Below, in pieces: positions 16,629 to 26,947 of a DNA stretch of 64,000 nucleotides. The position numbers and the translations under genes were made by a program. Numbering within the stretch: the stretch's first letter is position 1; each line of letters opens with the position of its first letter. Location of the stretch: assembly GCF_032104385.1 (NCBI RefSeq), contig NZ_DAMCHJ010000010.1, positions 58,253 through 122,252 on the forward strand. Direction: 5' to 3'. The notes under the pieces were generated by a model. It had not been told where the DNA came from, searched no databases, and worked only from the letters and a program-made list of their open reading frames with translations. The stretch is from Tissierella sp032104385. GTDB taxonomy: Bacteria; Bacillota; Clostridia; Tissierellales; Tissierellaceae.

Positions 16629-18712
16629 TTACTGATTAAAAATATAATTATAAATCATATTAGCTGTATCTTCCCTATTTAACTCATATTTTGGATTTAT
16701 ATTCCCCTTTCCATCTCCTGTAATTATCTTTAGTCCGTAGGCAATATTTATATATCCTTTGATATATCTCTGTCATCTTTAAACATATCTTTGTATATTC
16801 CCTCTATTTCAGCTACTTTATCGATTTTCATTACTCTAAGAATATATTTAACTGCCTCTTCCTTTGTAACGATTTTATTTGGATTTTTCTCTGCTTCTTT
16901 CATATAACCAGATGATATGAACTCTTTATATATATCATTTTCGCTTGCGTCACCTTTTATATATTGATTCATTGATTTCCAAAGTAAGTATACAAAGTCT
17001 TTTTGTTTTATTTTATCCTTAGGTTTAAATTCTTCTCCTTTGAAACCAATTCCATATTCAGCTAGAGTTATTATTTTATTTTTAGCATATGAGTTATTTA
17101 TATCTTTATAGGATATTGGCTTTATATCCTTATATGGTTCCCCTGAGTAATCTAATATCTCTCCCGTTATACCAGAAATTATAATAGGTTTATTTTGCTT
17201 TAATGTATATACTAGTTTTATTTCAGAATTTTTATTTTCTAGTTTAGTATAATCATAAGTCTTAACATAAATTAATTCTAAACCTATTTTATCCCATAAT
17301 ATATCATAGGCCTTATCCATTGGAATAAGTTTATCTTTTAAAGGAAGTTTGCCTTTAAACCAATCTAAATTATAAGAAATCACCTTTCCAGTAACCCCAT
17401 CTACGCCTATACGAATACCATCCCTTTCAACATATACCTCTCCATTTTTCCTAATAAATTGAAAGTTATAGTTTAATTGATTATCTTCTCTATTTTCTTC
17501 TATTAATTCTATTTCATTAAATTTAGCTGGTTCCATTATTTTAATATATTCTTTTGCTATATCTAAAGCTTTATCCTTAGATATTTCTGACTTAGCATCT
17601 AATTCATGATGTACAATACTATTAAAATTTAATATTTTCCCTGTTTTGGCATCTAGCCCAACCTGTATATACAAAGGTTTATCCTTTGATACCTCTTTAT
17701 GAAAATACATACTCCAAATATATTCTTCTGGATTTTTGAAATCACCGTAAAGATTTTTATTCTCTAATTTATAATCAATGTCTATATTTAGTAGTTCTCT
17801 CGCCTTTTTTTCCGCTGACTTCTGATCTAATAATCCTGATAATTTGCCTATAGATTCTTGCTCTGCAGGAGTAATCCCCCTTTCAGCTGAACTATCTTCC
17901 TTTGCTTCTTGACTTATCCCATAATAAGGTCCATAATAGTTCATATCTATCTTTTTACCTGTATAAGCATCTATTGCTTTATTTTGTTCAAATATAGAAT
18001 AAGCCAAATAATAATTAATATCTTCCTCCGCCTTAATGCCATAATGAGCCTTTGCCTTATACATTGGCTTTATACCAATTTCTTTCCTATAGGCTTCTTT
18101 TCCTTTATCTAAATTTATTATCTTATTTGGTGAAGGAAAAACCAATTTTCTATCCCAATCAACATAATAACTCTCAATATCTCCAGAATGTTTATTTACG
18201 GTTATGCTAACTGAATTTTGAGGAAATTGAATATCATTTACATAACGACTGAAACTAAAATGGTATTCTGTATCCATAGTATTTTCTAGATATCTCTCAG
18301 GAAGTAATTTAATTGAATTTGAAATATTTGAATCTAATTTAGTTATAAAGTCCATAGCTAATTTTTGTGCTTCATCCTTTGTATATGTAGGTAATTTTGA
18401 ATTAGGTTCCTTATATACTGGTGAATAGCTATTATAAGAAATAATATTACCCTCTATATCAATATTAACAACAATATTATTTAATTTTCCAGTAGAATCC
18501 GTCCAGTTTAAATAAAAATTGGTATTTCCATCATATGAACTTACATTGGATGTAAATATATCATACTTATCAGAGATATTGAGGAGCTTTTTTACTTTAA
18601 CTACTCCCTCTTCTAATTTTTTATCATAGTCATTTTCTCCATATGCTGTAATAGGTACTAATCCACCAATCAATACTACGGCAGCTAGTAGCATTATTGA
18701 TATTTTCTTCAT
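16629..18712 (-). pseudogene. YcdB/YcdC-repeat and S-layer-homology protein, frameshifted near the C-terminus
   Basis: The intact frame gives 654 residues with a signal peptide (about residues 1-25), repeated PepSY-like YcdB/YcdC segments, and C-terminal S-layer homology repeats that would hold it to the cell wall. It stops at 16748 inside an SLH repeat (KDMFKDDRDISKDI). In the neighbouring frame, from about 16762, the sequence continues as GYINIAYGLKIITGDGKGN and on to TAA at 16629-16631, which is the expected rest of an SLH domain. One base is therefore missing near 16757-16762. It could be a real mutation or a base-call error in AAAGG; there is no classic slippery heptamer. The protein might still be secreted without its last about 42 residues. 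Confidence 0.75.
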
Positions 18713-18723
18713 AACTGCACCTC

Positions 18724-19128
18724 CTAATTTATATGTTTTATTGCGGTAACCTTGTTCTTCTGTATATAAAACTCATCAGAAAGACCGTTGACAATAACTA
18801 ATCCTCTACCGCAGCATTTTAAATCACTAGGGTCATAGGATTCTAAATCATAATCTATACCAGTTCCTTCATCTTCCACTTGAATCGTTAGTATATTTTC
18901 CTTTACTTCTAATGATAGTTTAACACATTTAGATGTAATACAATCATTCCCATGTAAAACACCATTGATAACTAATTCATTAAGTATCAATCTTATATCA
19001 AACATTATATCACTGTTCTCTATTATATTATTTAGCTTTTTCAAAACATCATCCACAAGTTTTTTTATCATATCCAAATCAGAACATACTATCCCGCTGT
19101 ATTTAAAATCCAATGTCATCACTTCCAT
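18724..19128 (-). CDS. Anti-sigma-factor-like ATP-binding protein (HATPase, RsbW/SpoIIAB type)
   Basis: A 134-residue single HATPase domain. The N box LILNELVINGVLHGN and the G1 box VEDEGTGIDYD with CGRGLVIVNGLSD are those of the RsbW/SpoIIAB-like serine kinase family. Such proteins bind or phosphorylate partner-switching regulators. No sigma factor or antagonist gene is next to it, so its target is unknown. It lies 11 bases upstream of the YcdB/SLH gene and probably shares its transcript. The start is uncertain: the ATG at 19128 lacks a good ribosome site, and the ATG at 19119 or a TTG at 19113 is possible. Confidence 0.75.
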   Translation of the reverse strand: MEVMTLDFKYSGIVCSDLDMIKKLVDDVLKKLNNIIENSDIMFDIRLILNELVINGVLHGNDCITSKCVKLSLEVKENILTIQVEDEGTGIDYDLESYDPSDLKCCGRGLVIVNGLSDEFYIQKNKVTAIKHIN

Positions 19129-19296
19129 CTAATTATATTATTATATTTCTTATATTTTTATTTTACCCACTTTTTTCCCAATATAACCTATTTATGTCGT
19201 AAGTAAAAATAAAATTTTAATCAAAAAATTTTTATGGTTTATTATAAGTTTTTCTGGGTATTATCTATATGATTACAAAATGAAAGGAGAATGTAA

Positions 19297-19455
19297 ATGG
19301 ATAGATATGTATGCGACCCATGTGGTTATGTATATGACCCTGCTGAAGGAGATCCAGATAACGGAGTAGCTCCAGGAACAGCTTGGGAAGATGTTCCTGC
19401 TGATTGGGTTTGTCCAGTTTGTGGTGCTGATAAGGATCAATTTTCAAAAGAATAA
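19297..19455 (+). CDS. Rubredoxin
   Basis: A 52-residue protein, too short for routine calling but clear. Four cysteines (Cys6, Cys9, Cys39, Cys42) in YVCDPCGYVYDPAEGDP and WVCPVCGADKDQF form the single Fe(SCys)4 site. It is a cytoplasmic one-electron carrier, in anaerobes often serving oxygen and peroxide reduction. AAAGGAG lies seven to eight bases before the ATG. It is a lone plus-strand gene ended by its own terminator. Confidence 0.97.
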   Translation: MDRYVCDPCGYVYDPAEGDPDNGVAPGTAWEDVPADWVCPVCGADKDQFSKE

Positions 19456-19483
19456 TTGGAACCATAAGTCAATTGTTCTCTAC

Positions 19484-19520
19484 ATAAAAACCAGTAGCAT
19501 AATGCCACTGGTTTTTATTT
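19484..19520 (+). terminator. Rubredoxin terminator
   Basis: AAAAACCAGTGGC-like arms (ATAAAAACCAGTAGCA and TGCCACTGGTTTTTAT) form a hairpin with one bulge followed by TTTT; it could also end the convergent engB transcript. Confidence 0.8.
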
Positions 19521-19576
19521 TATAAATAAACACACAATAGATGAAAATTGTTCATGGAAATAATATAAATTCTTAT

Positions 19577-20164
19577 CTAAATTAAAATTTCTTCAAATTT
19601 TTGCCAAACCTTATCCTTGTTTATCTTTTTTTCTGATGAATAAGGTATAATAAGATTTGTATCCTTTATTTCCAGTTTATCTTTTATTATCTTTATATGT
19701 TTTTGCCAATTCCCCTTTGATATTTTATCAGCCTTAGTTGCAATAACTATTCCAGTATAACCAAAAGACTTAATCCATTGATACATCATTAAATCCTGTT
19801 CTGTAGGCTCATGTCTTATATCTACAATTAATATAACCTCTTTTAAATTTTTTCTATCAGTAAGATACTTTTCTATTATCTTCCCCCATTTTTCCTTTTC
19901 TGATTTAGAAGCTATGGCATATCCATAACCTGGAAGGTCTACAAACCTAAAGCTATCATTGATAATATAGAAATTAATTGTCCTTGTTTTCCCAGGCTTA
20001 CCGGAGGTTCTAGCTAAATTTGCCCTATTAATCATAGAATTTATAAAAGATGACTTGCCAACATTTGATCTACCAGCAAAAGCTATTTCTGGAAATTCGT
20101 CCTGTGGATATTGTTTTGGTCCTACTGCAATTGCATGTAAGTCAGATTTAATTATTTTCATCAT
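19577..20164 (-). CDS. engB: Ribosome biogenesis GTPase EngB (YsxC)
   Basis: About 195 residues of a small P-loop GTPase needed for 50S subunit assembly. G1 GRSNVGKSS, G3 DLPGYGYA and G4 TKADK are present. The gene overlaps the 3' end of lon by 17 bases, and lon-engB order is common in Gram-positive bacteria. AAGAGGA at 20171-20177 is better placed for the ATG at 20164 (or 20161) than for the ATG at 20170. Confidence 0.95.
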   Translation of the reverse strand: MMKIIKSDLHAIAVGPKQYPQDEFPEIAFAGRSNVGKSSFINSMINRANLARTSGKPGKTRTINFYIINDSFRFVDLPGYGYAIASKSEKEKWGKIIEKYLTDRKNLKEVILIVDIRHEPTEQDLMMYQWIKSFGYTGIVIATKADKISKGNWQKHIKIIKDKLEIKDTNLIIPYSSEKKINKDKVWQKFEEILI

Positions 20165-22502
20165 TATCATTCCTCTTTAACAATGCGTGTTCCAATACTT
20201 CCTCCATGGACCTTACTAGAACAAAGCTCATCTTCTTTCTTATCTTATCTGGAATTTCTTCTAAATCCTTTTCATTCTCAATAGGTAGTAATACCTTCTT
20301 AATGCCCATCCTATTTGCTGCTAATACCTTCTCTTTAATTCCTCCTACTGGTAAAACTCTTCCTCTTAATGTTATCTCTCCTGTCATAGCTACTTCTCTG
20401 CTAATTGGAGTATTGGATAATGCAGAAATAACAGCCGTAGCCATAGTAATACCTGCTGATGGTCCATCCTTTGGTATAGCTCCCTCTGGTACATGAATAT
20501 GAATATCCATTTCTTTATAAAAATCTGACTCTATACCTAATATATTGGAATTAGCTCTAATATAGCTAATACCTGCCATAGCAGATTCCTTCATGACTTC
20601 TCCTAGTTTCCCAGTCAATTGAATTTTGCCAGTTCCCTTCATTGTGTTAACTTCTACTGAAAGGGTTTCTCCTCCAACGGATGTCCAAGCTAAACCATTG
20701 GCTACACCAATTTGGTTCTCTTCACATAAAGTATCAAACCTGTATTTTTCAATTCCTAGATAATTTGATAGATTCCCACTATTTATTCTTATAGTCTTTA
20801 ATTTTTTTTCTACTATCTTTTTAGCTGCCTTTCTACAAACATTAGCTATATTTCTTTCTAGATTTCTTACTCCTGCCTCCCTAGTATAATTATTGATTAT
20901 ACCTCTTATAGCGGCTTCCGATATGACTAGATTGTCACTACTTAAGCCATGTTCCTTTAATTGCTTTGGTAACAAATGATTTATAGCTATTTGTAGCTTT
21001 TCTTCCTCTGTATAACCAGATATTCTAATGACTTCCATCCTATCTAGAAGTGGCGCTGGTATTGTAGCAGTTGTATTTGCCGTAGTTATAAATAGTACCT
21101 TAGATAAATCAAAGGGCACATCTAAATAATGATCAGTAAATGTAGTATTTTGTTCTGGGTCTAATACTTCTAACAGTGCACTAGAAGGATCTCCCCTATA
21201 ATCACTACTTAGTTTATCAACTTCATCAAATAGAAACACTGGATTTTTAGTCCCAGCCTTTTTCATGGAATTAATTATACCTCCTGGCATAGAACCAATA
21301 TAAGTTCTCCTATGACCCCTTATCTCAGCTTCATCTCTTACTCCACCTAAAGACATTCTAACAAATTTTCTATTGAGAGATTTAGCTATTGATTTAGCTA
21401 TTGATGTCTTACCAACTCCAGGAGGTCCTACTAAGCAAATTATAGGCCCTTTTATACTATTGGTTAACTTTCTTATAGCTATAAATTCCAATATTCTTTC
21501 TTTTACATCTGTAAGCCCATAATGATCTTGGTTTAATATGTCTCTTGACTTTTTAATATCTATCTTATCTTTTGTTTCTTTATCCCAAGGCAAATCTATA
21601 AGCCAATCTAAATAAGTTCTAACAACTCCTGTTTCAGGTGAATGAGGTGATAGTTTTAGAAGTCTTTCAACCTCCTTCAGTGCCTTTTCTTTTACTTCCT
21701 TAGGCATTTTTATTTTCTCTATCTTTTCCTCGTATTCTTCTGCTTCTGCTATAATATCATCATCTTGCCCTAATTCCTTCTGTATAGCCTTTATTTGCTC
21801 CTTGAGATAATATTCTTTTTGAACCTTATTTATTTGTTTCTTTACTCTTTGGTTTATTTTATCCTCAATTTTCAATACTTCTATTTCTTCTTGTAATATT
21901 ATATGAAGCAATTCTAATCTTTCATAGAAATCAATTGTTTCAAGTATCTTTTGATTGTCTTCTATTTTTAAATATATATATGATGCTATAACATCTGCCA
22001 ATCTTCCCGGATCATCAATATCCATTATAGTAATTAAAATATCAGAAGAAATTCTATCATTAAAAGAAAGATATTCTTCAAAGTCATTTATTACAAGTCT
22101 CATAGCTGCTTCTGAATCTATATCTTTTTCTATATCTTCTTCATCATATAATAATTCTTCAACTTCTGCTATGAAAAATGGCTCTTCTTGAACCACATTA
22201 GTCACTCTACCTCTATTTATACCTTCAACTAAAACTCTGATGCTGCCACCTGGTAACTTTAACATTTGTTTAACCTTTACAACTGTTCCCATATGATAAA
22301 AATCATCTACGGTTGGTTCATTCATCTTCGTATCCTTTTGAGTACATAAAAATATAGATGAATCATCTAACATAGCATTTTCTAAAGCATTTATAGATTT
22401 CTCCCTCCCAACATCAAAATGAACAACCATATGAGGAAATATTGATATTCCTCTTAAAGGTATCAGTGGTAGGGTTTTATTTTGTATTTTATACTGGTTC
22501 AT
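20148..22502 (-). CDS. lon: ATP-dependent protease La (Lon)
   Basis: A 784-residue LonA-type protease. The N-terminal substrate domain is followed by coiled coil, an AAA+ domain (Walker A GPPGVGKTS, Walker B PVFLFDEVDK) and a serine protease domain with the catalytic Ser in PKDGPSAGIT and Lys in GGIKEKVLAA. It degrades misfolded and regulatory proteins in the cytoplasm. It forms part of the tig-clpP-clpX-lon-engB group, all on the minus strand. Confidence 0.98.
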   Translation of the reverse strand: MNQYKIQNKTLPLIPLRGISIFPHMVVHFDVGREKSINALENAMLDDSSIFLCTQKDTKMNEPTVDDFYHMGTVVKVKQMLKLPGGSIRVLVEGINRGRVTNVVQEEPFFIAEVEELLYDEEDIEKDIDSEAAMRLVINDFEEYLSFNDRISSDILITIMDIDDPGRLADVIASYIYLKIEDNQKILETIDFYERLELLHIILQEEIEVLKIEDKINQRVKKQINKVQKEYYLKEQIKAIQKELGQDDDIIAEAEEYEEKIEKIKMPKEVKEKALKEVERLLKLSPHSPETGVVRTYLDWLIDLPWDKETKDKIDIKKSRDILNQDHYGLTDVKERILEFIAIRKLTNSIKGPIICLVGPPGVGKTSIAKSIAKSLNRKFVRMSLGGVRDEAEIRGHRRTYIGSMPGGIINSMKKAGTKNPVFLFDEVDKLSSDYRGDPSSALLEVLDPEQNTTFTDHYLDVPFDLSKVLFITTANTTATIPAPLLDRMEVIRISGYTEEEKLQIAINHLLPKQLKEHGLSSDNLVISEAAIRGIINNYTREAGVRNLERNIANVCRKAAKKIVEKKLKTIRINSGNLSNYLGIEKYRFDTLCEENQIGVANGLAWTSVGGETLSVEVNTMKGTGKIQLTGKLGEVMKESAMAGISYIRANSNILGIESDFYKEMDIHIHVPEGAIPKDGPSAGITMATAVISALSNTPISREVAMTGEITLRGRVLPVGGIKEKVLAANRMGIKKVLLPIENEKDLEEIPDKIRKKMSFVLVRSMEEVLEHALLKRNDNDENN

Positions 22503-22573
22503 TCTTTTTTATCCTCCCGATATACGCACAATTTTATCCCTAAATACAAATAAAAGCCCACAAATGTGAGCCT

Positions 22574-23854
22574 TTAAGATGCAGATTCGTTGTTGCTTGT
22601 TTTCTTAGACCTACTTTTCTTTTTTCTATCTGATAGTACCAAAGTAGGCTCTACCTTGTTTTCTATTGTTTCCTTAGTTATAACACATTTCTCTATATCA
22701 TCCCTTGAAGGTATCTCATACATAATATCTAACATATTTTCTTCTATTATACTTCTAAGTCCCCTTGCTCCAGTCTTTCTTTCAATTGCTTTCTTAGCTA
22801 TAGCAAGAAGCGCTTCTTCTTCAAATTCAAGCTCCACTCCATCTATTGTAAACAACTCTTTATATTGTTTTACAAGAGCATTTCTTGGTTCTGTAAGAAT
22901 CTTAACCAATGTTTCTTCATCTAATTCTTCTAAAGTTACTATAACTGGTAATCTTCCAACAAATTCTGGAATTAAACCAAATTTAAGAAGATCCTCTGGC
23001 TGTAAATGTTTTAAAAGTTCACCTATTTTAGCATCTTTTTGAGATGATACCTCCGCTCCAAATCCCATAGCTTTTTTGCCTACACGATTTTGAATTATTT
23101 TATCTAATCCATCAAAGGCACCACCAACTATAAATAATATATTAGTTGTATCCACTTGGATAAACTCTTGATGCGGATGTTTTCTTCCTCCTTGAGGTGG
23201 AACATTGGCAACAGTCCCTTCTAAAATCTTAAGTAATGCCTGTTGCACCCCTTCACCACTAACATCTCTTGTAATAGATGGGTTTTCAGTCTTTCTAGCT
23301 ACTTTATCTATTTCATCTATATATATTATACCTTTTTCAGCTCTCTCAATATCGTAATCCGCTGCTTGAATAAGTTTTAATATTATGTTTTCAACATCTT
23401 CACCAACATATCCGGCTTCTGTCAAAGAAGTGGCGTCTGCTATAGCAAATGGTACATTCAGTATCTTCGCTAAAGTTTGAGCAAGTAACGTTTTACCAGA
23501 ACCTGTAGGTCCTAACATAATAATATTACTTTTTTGGAGCTCCACGTCATTATGTTTGGTTGGTTTTTTATTTATTCTTTTGTAATGATTGTAAACTGCT
23601 ACAGCTAAAGCCCTTTTGGCCCTCTCTTGTTTTATAACGTAATCATCTAGAGTTTCTTTTATAATAGCAGGCTTTGGTAAATCTTGAATATCATAATCAA
23701 GATTATCAACAAACTCCTCTTCAACTATTTCCTGACATAACTCTATACATTCATTACATATATAAACATTTGGCCCTGCAATAAGCCTCCTAACCTGTTC
23801 CTGTGGCTTTCCACAGAAAGAGCAACGAAGCTGTCTTTCATCATATTTAGCCAC
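22574..23854 (-). CDS. clpX: ClpXP ATP-dependent unfoldase subunit ClpX
   Basis: A 426-residue AAA+ unfoldase. The N-terminal zinc-binding domain has Cys11, Cys14, Cys33 and Cys36; Walker A is GPTGSGKTL and Walker B IIYIDEIDK; RDVSGEGVQQALLK is the sensor region and the IGF-like ClpP-contacting loop lies in KKAMGFGAEV. It feeds unfolded substrates to ClpP, encoded 18 bases upstream. The C-terminal tail is Lys/Ser rich. Confidence 0.98.
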   Translation of the reverse strand: MAKYDERQLRCSFCGKPQEQVRRLIAGPNVYICNECIELCQEIVEEEFVDNLDYDIQDLPKPAIIKETLDDYVIKQERAKRALAVAVYNHYKRINKKPTKHNDVELQKSNIIMLGPTGSGKTLLAQTLAKILNVPFAIADATSLTEAGYVGEDVENIILKLIQAADYDIERAEKGIIYIDEIDKVARKTENPSITRDVSGEGVQQALLKILEGTVANVPPQGGRKHPHQEFIQVDTTNILFIVGGAFDGLDKIIQNRVGKKAMGFGAEVSSQKDAKIGELLKHLQPEDLLKFGLIPEFVGRLPVIVTLEELDEETLVKILTEPRNALVKQYKELFTIDGVELEFEEEALLAIAKKAIERKTGARGLRSIIEENMLDIMYEIPSRDDIEKCVITKETIENKVEPTLVLSDRKKKSRSKKTSNNESAS

Positions 23855-23872
23855 GATGACACCTCACTTAAT

Positions 23873-24454
23873 TTATTTTCTTAATATTACCTCATCTATT
23901 ATACCATATTCTTTAGCTTCTTCAGCTGTCATATAATAATCTCTATCTGTATCCTTAGACACTTTTTCTAATGGCTGACCAGTTCTCTCGGCTAGTATCT
24001 TATTTATTCTTTCTCTTATTTCAATTATTTTTTCAGCTTGAATTCTTATATCTTCTGCTTGACCTTTAGCACCACCTAAAGGCTGATGTATCATAATATC
24101 AGCATTTGGTAATGCAAATCTCTTACCTTTTGCACCTGCTGCCAATAAAAATGCACCCATACTAGCAGCCATACCCATACATATAGTTGAAACATCTGGT
24201 TTAATATATTGCATAGTGTCAAATATAGCAAATCCTGCACTTACTGAACCACCAGGGCTATTTATATAAAGTTGAATATCTTTATCTGGATCTTCTGCTT
24301 CAAGAAATAATAACTGAGCTACTATTAAATTTGCAGTCATATCATTAACTTCACTGCCTAAAAATATTATTCTTTCTTTTAATAATCTAGAGTAAATATC
24401 ATAGGACCTTTCTCCCCTGTTGGTTTGCTCTATAACCATAGGAACTAAAGTCAT
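23873..24454 (-). CDS. clpP: ATP-dependent Clp protease proteolytic subunit
   Basis: 193 residues of a serine protease that forms the double-heptamer chamber. The catalytic Ser is in GMAASMGAF and His in MIHQPLGG. Although the frame opens at 24469, GGAGGG sits correctly for the ATG at 24454, which also gives the typical MTLVPMVIEQT N-terminus. It lies between tig and clpX, the usual arrangement. Confidence 0.98.
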   Translation of the reverse strand: MTLVPMVIEQTNRGERSYDIYSRLLKERIIFLGSEVNDMTANLIVAQLLFLEAEDPDKDIQLYINSPGGSVSAGFAIFDTMQYIKPDVSTICMGMAASMGAFLLAAGAKGKRFALPNADIMIHQPLGGAKGQAEDIRIQAEKIIEIRERINKILAERTGQPLEKVSKDTDRDYYMTAEEAKEYGIIDEVILRK

Positions 24455-24472
24455 TTTACATCCCTCCATTAA

Positions 24473-25762
24473 TTATTTCAATTTAGCATTCGCCACTAAT
24501 AAATCAATAACTTTTTGATTTATTATAGCTGTTTCTAAAAATGATAAATCGCCTTTTTTCATATCTTTTATAAATTTTTCTTTATCTTCTTGTTTATATG
24601 AATCTGCCATTTTATCTAATTCTTTATCCATATCTTCTTCTGTTACTTCGATATTTTCAGCCTTACCAATAGCTTCTAGAACTAAATCTCCTCTAACTCT
24701 CTTTTCTGCCATAGGTTTTAATTGTTCCTTTAGAGATTCTTCTGTTGAGTTAGTTATTTGTAAGTATTGTTCTAAGTTAAGACCTTGCATTCTCATCCTA
24801 TAGTCAAATTCTCCTAGTTCATTTTCTAATTGAGAATCTACCATAGCCTCTGGTATATCAACTTGACAGTTTTCTATTACCTTTTCAATTAAGTTGTTTT
24901 CATTTTCTGCTTTTTCTTTGTTTTTAAATTCTTCTTCTAGTTTTTCTCTAATACTGGCTTTATATTCTTCAATAGTATCAAATTCAGATACATCTTTTGC
25001 AAATTCATCATCTATTATTGGTAATTCTTTTTCCTTTATTTCATGAATTTTCACTTTGAAAGTAGCTTCTTTACCTTTTAATTCTTCTGCATGATATTCT
25101 TCTGGAAATGTTACAGCTACATCTACTTCTTCTCCTTTATTCTTACCCACTAATTGTTCTTCAAAACCTGGAATAAATCTACCAGAACCTATTTCCAGTG
25201 TTTGTCCTTCAGCTGTTCCACCATCAAATTGTGCCCCATCAACATATCCAGCATAATCAATTGTCAAAACATCTCCAGTTTTTACCGCTCTATCCCCGGC
25301 ATCAATTATTCTTCCGTTCATTTCTTGAACTGATTTTAATTCATTTTCTACATGCTCATCTGTAACATTATACTCTACTTTTTCAATTTCTATACCTTTG
25401 TACTCACCAAGAGTTACCTCTGGTTTTACTGCTACTTCAATTTTTACTAAAATAGGTTTTCCCTTTTCAATTTCTTCAATATCTACCACTGGTTGATCAA
25501 CTGGTTCAAGTCCTAATTCTTCAACTGCATCACTATAAACATGTGGTAAAATCGCGTTTATAGCTTCTTCATAGAATATACCTTCTCCATAGTTCATCTC
25601 AATAATCTTTCTTGGAACCTTTCCCTTTCTAAATCCTGGAATATTAAATCTAGCCCTATTTTTTAAATATGCTTTTTGTAATTCCTTTTCAAAATCAACT
25701 TCAGATATTTCAATGGTAAAATCCACTTTATTATTTTCTTTGTTTCCTAACACTGCCTTCAT
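24473..25762 (-). CDS. tig: Trigger factor, ribosome-bound chaperone and prolyl isomerase
   Basis: A 429-residue protein with the ribosome-binding signature FNIPGFRKGKVPRK near residues 38-51, a central FKBP-type prolyl isomerase domain (about 155-240) and a helical C-terminal chaperone domain. It meets nascent chains at the ribosome exit. It heads the tig-clpP-clpX-lon-engB group, with only 18 bases between its stop and the clpP start. Confidence 0.98.
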   Translation of the reverse strand: MKAVLGNKENNKVDFTIEISEVDFEKELQKAYLKNRARFNIPGFRKGKVPRKIIEMNYGEGIFYEEAINAILPHVYSDAVEELGLEPVDQPVVDIEEIEKGKPILVKIEVAVKPEVTLGEYKGIEIEKVEYNVTDEHVENELKSVQEMNGRIIDAGDRAVKTGDVLTIDYAGYVDGAQFDGGTAEGQTLEIGSGRFIPGFEEQLVGKNKGEEVDVAVTFPEEYHAEELKGKEATFKVKIHEIKEKELPIIDDEFAKDVSEFDTIEEYKASIREKLEEEFKNKEKAENENNLIEKVIENCQVDIPEAMVDSQLENELGEFDYRMRMQGLNLEQYLQITNSTEESLKEQLKPMAEKRVRGDLVLEAIGKAENIEVTEEDMDKELDKMADSYKQEDKEKFIKDMKKGDLSFLETAIINQKVIDLLVANAKLK

Positions 25763-25873
25763 CTACAACTTCCTCCTTAACGATATATTTATCCACTTTA
25801 AACTAACCTATTATATCATAAAATTATAACATAACAAATAGTAATATCCAATACAATATATTAAAAAACATAG

Positions 25874-25906
25874 TAAAAAAACCAATGGTACAAATCCACT
25901 GGTTTA
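25874..25906 (-). terminator. tRNA-Leu terminator
   Basis: Just after the CCA end, the minus strand pairs AAACCAGTGG with CCATTGGTTT (one G-T pair) and continues into TTTTTT. Confidence 0.8.
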
Positions 25907-25910
25907 AAGA

Positions 25911-25995
25911 TGGTGCGGGAAAGAGGACTTGAACCCCCACGTCAATGACACTAGATCCTAAGTCTAGCGCGTCTGCCAGTTCCGCCACTCCCGCA
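25911..25995 (-). tRNA. tRNA-Leu (TAG anticodon), copy 1
   Basis: 85 bases with a long variable arm and encoded CCA. Acceptor GCGGGAG pairs with the 3' TTCCCGC strand, and the anticodon stem CTAGA/TCTAG holds CTTAGGA with anticodon TAG. It lies in the 322-base gap upstream of tig; the rest of that gap holds only the terminator and AT-rich promoter-like sequence. The first 54 bases of the partial tRNA at 63947 are identical. Confidence 0.96.
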
Positions 25996-26084
25996 TAAAT
26001 AAAGTAATTTTTGTTTACCTTATTATTATAACATGATATTTGTACTTGTCAATATATTTTTATATTTGAAAGTTTCTATTCCAT

Positions 26085-26921
26085 TTAAAAAACTAAAATA
26101 ATTCCCCCATCATTGGCATAAGCAGAACTTAGCCCTGCTGTCTTAACTAAAATAATATCTTTAAAATTATACCTTTTTTGAATTTCTTTTTTTAGTTCTT
26201 CTGCTTTTTCAAATGCATTAACATGAGAAATTGCTAATATTTTTTCCTCAAATTTTTCACCAGTTTCTCCAATTATTTCAACTAGTCTTTTAAATGCCTT
26301 TTTAGTCCCCCTTACATTCTCAACAAGCTTTATATTTCCCTCTCCATCTTCTCCCATAATAGGTTTTAGATTTAAAACATTTGCAATTAAACCCTTAGTT
26401 TTTGAAATCCTGCCATTTTTTATTAGATTATCAAGATTTTCTAAAACAAAATATGTCTTCATTCCATTAATATATTTTTCTACCTTTTCAACTATTTCAA
26501 AGTTGTTTAATTTTTTTTCTATTAATTCTTGTATTTTTATAGCTACTAATGTTTCTCCTACACTAGCAGACTTAGAATCAAAAACATGAACAAATTTCTC
26601 TGGTTCTTCTTCTTCTACCATGTCCTTTGCTAATATTGCTGAATTATATGTTCCACTTAATTTACTTGATATTGTTATAGAAAAAATATTTTCCGCATTT
26701 TTATATTCAACAAAAAAATCTCCAGGTGAAGGACATGAAGTTCTAATTGGGTTTGGACTGCTTTTCATTGCATCTATTAATTCCATCATATTTATTTCTT
26801 CATTATCTATAAATTTCTTATTATCTATATCTATTTTAAATGGAACAAGACTAATATTAAGTTTTTCTTTTAATTCTTCATTCAAATCACAGCTGCTATC
26901 TGCTACGATTTTATAATTCAT
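26085..26921 (-). CDS. DegV family fatty-acid-binding protein (FakB-like), copy 2
   Basis: A 278-residue paralogue of the protein at 7665. VADSSCDLNEEL at the N-terminus, the TISSKLSGTYNSA block and GLSSAYANDGG near the C-terminus mark the DegV fold. Sequence similarity to copy 1 is limited, so the two may hold different acyl chains. It lies 26 bases downstream of glmM on the same strand. Confidence 0.9.
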   Translation of the reverse strand: MNYKIVADSSCDLNEELKEKLNISLVPFKIDIDNKKFIDNEEINMMELIDAMKSSPNPIRTSCPSPGDFFVEYKNAENIFSITISSKLSGTYNSAILAKDMVEEEEPEKFVHVFDSKSASVGETLVAIKIQELIEKKLNNFEIVEKVEKYINGMKTYFVLENLDNLIKNGRISKTKGLIANVLNLKPIMGEDGEGNIKLVENVRGTKKAFKRLVEIIGETGEKFEEKILAISHVNAFEKAEELKKEIQKRYNFKDIILVKTAGLSSAYANDGGIILVF

Positions 26922-26947
26922 CTTATCACCCCATCATATATTTTGAC

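Noticed and set aside
16748..16770. Programmed ribosomal frameshift in the SLH gene
   Set aside because: The site CAAAGG is not a slippery heptamer, and no strong downstream structure is visible; a lost base is simpler.
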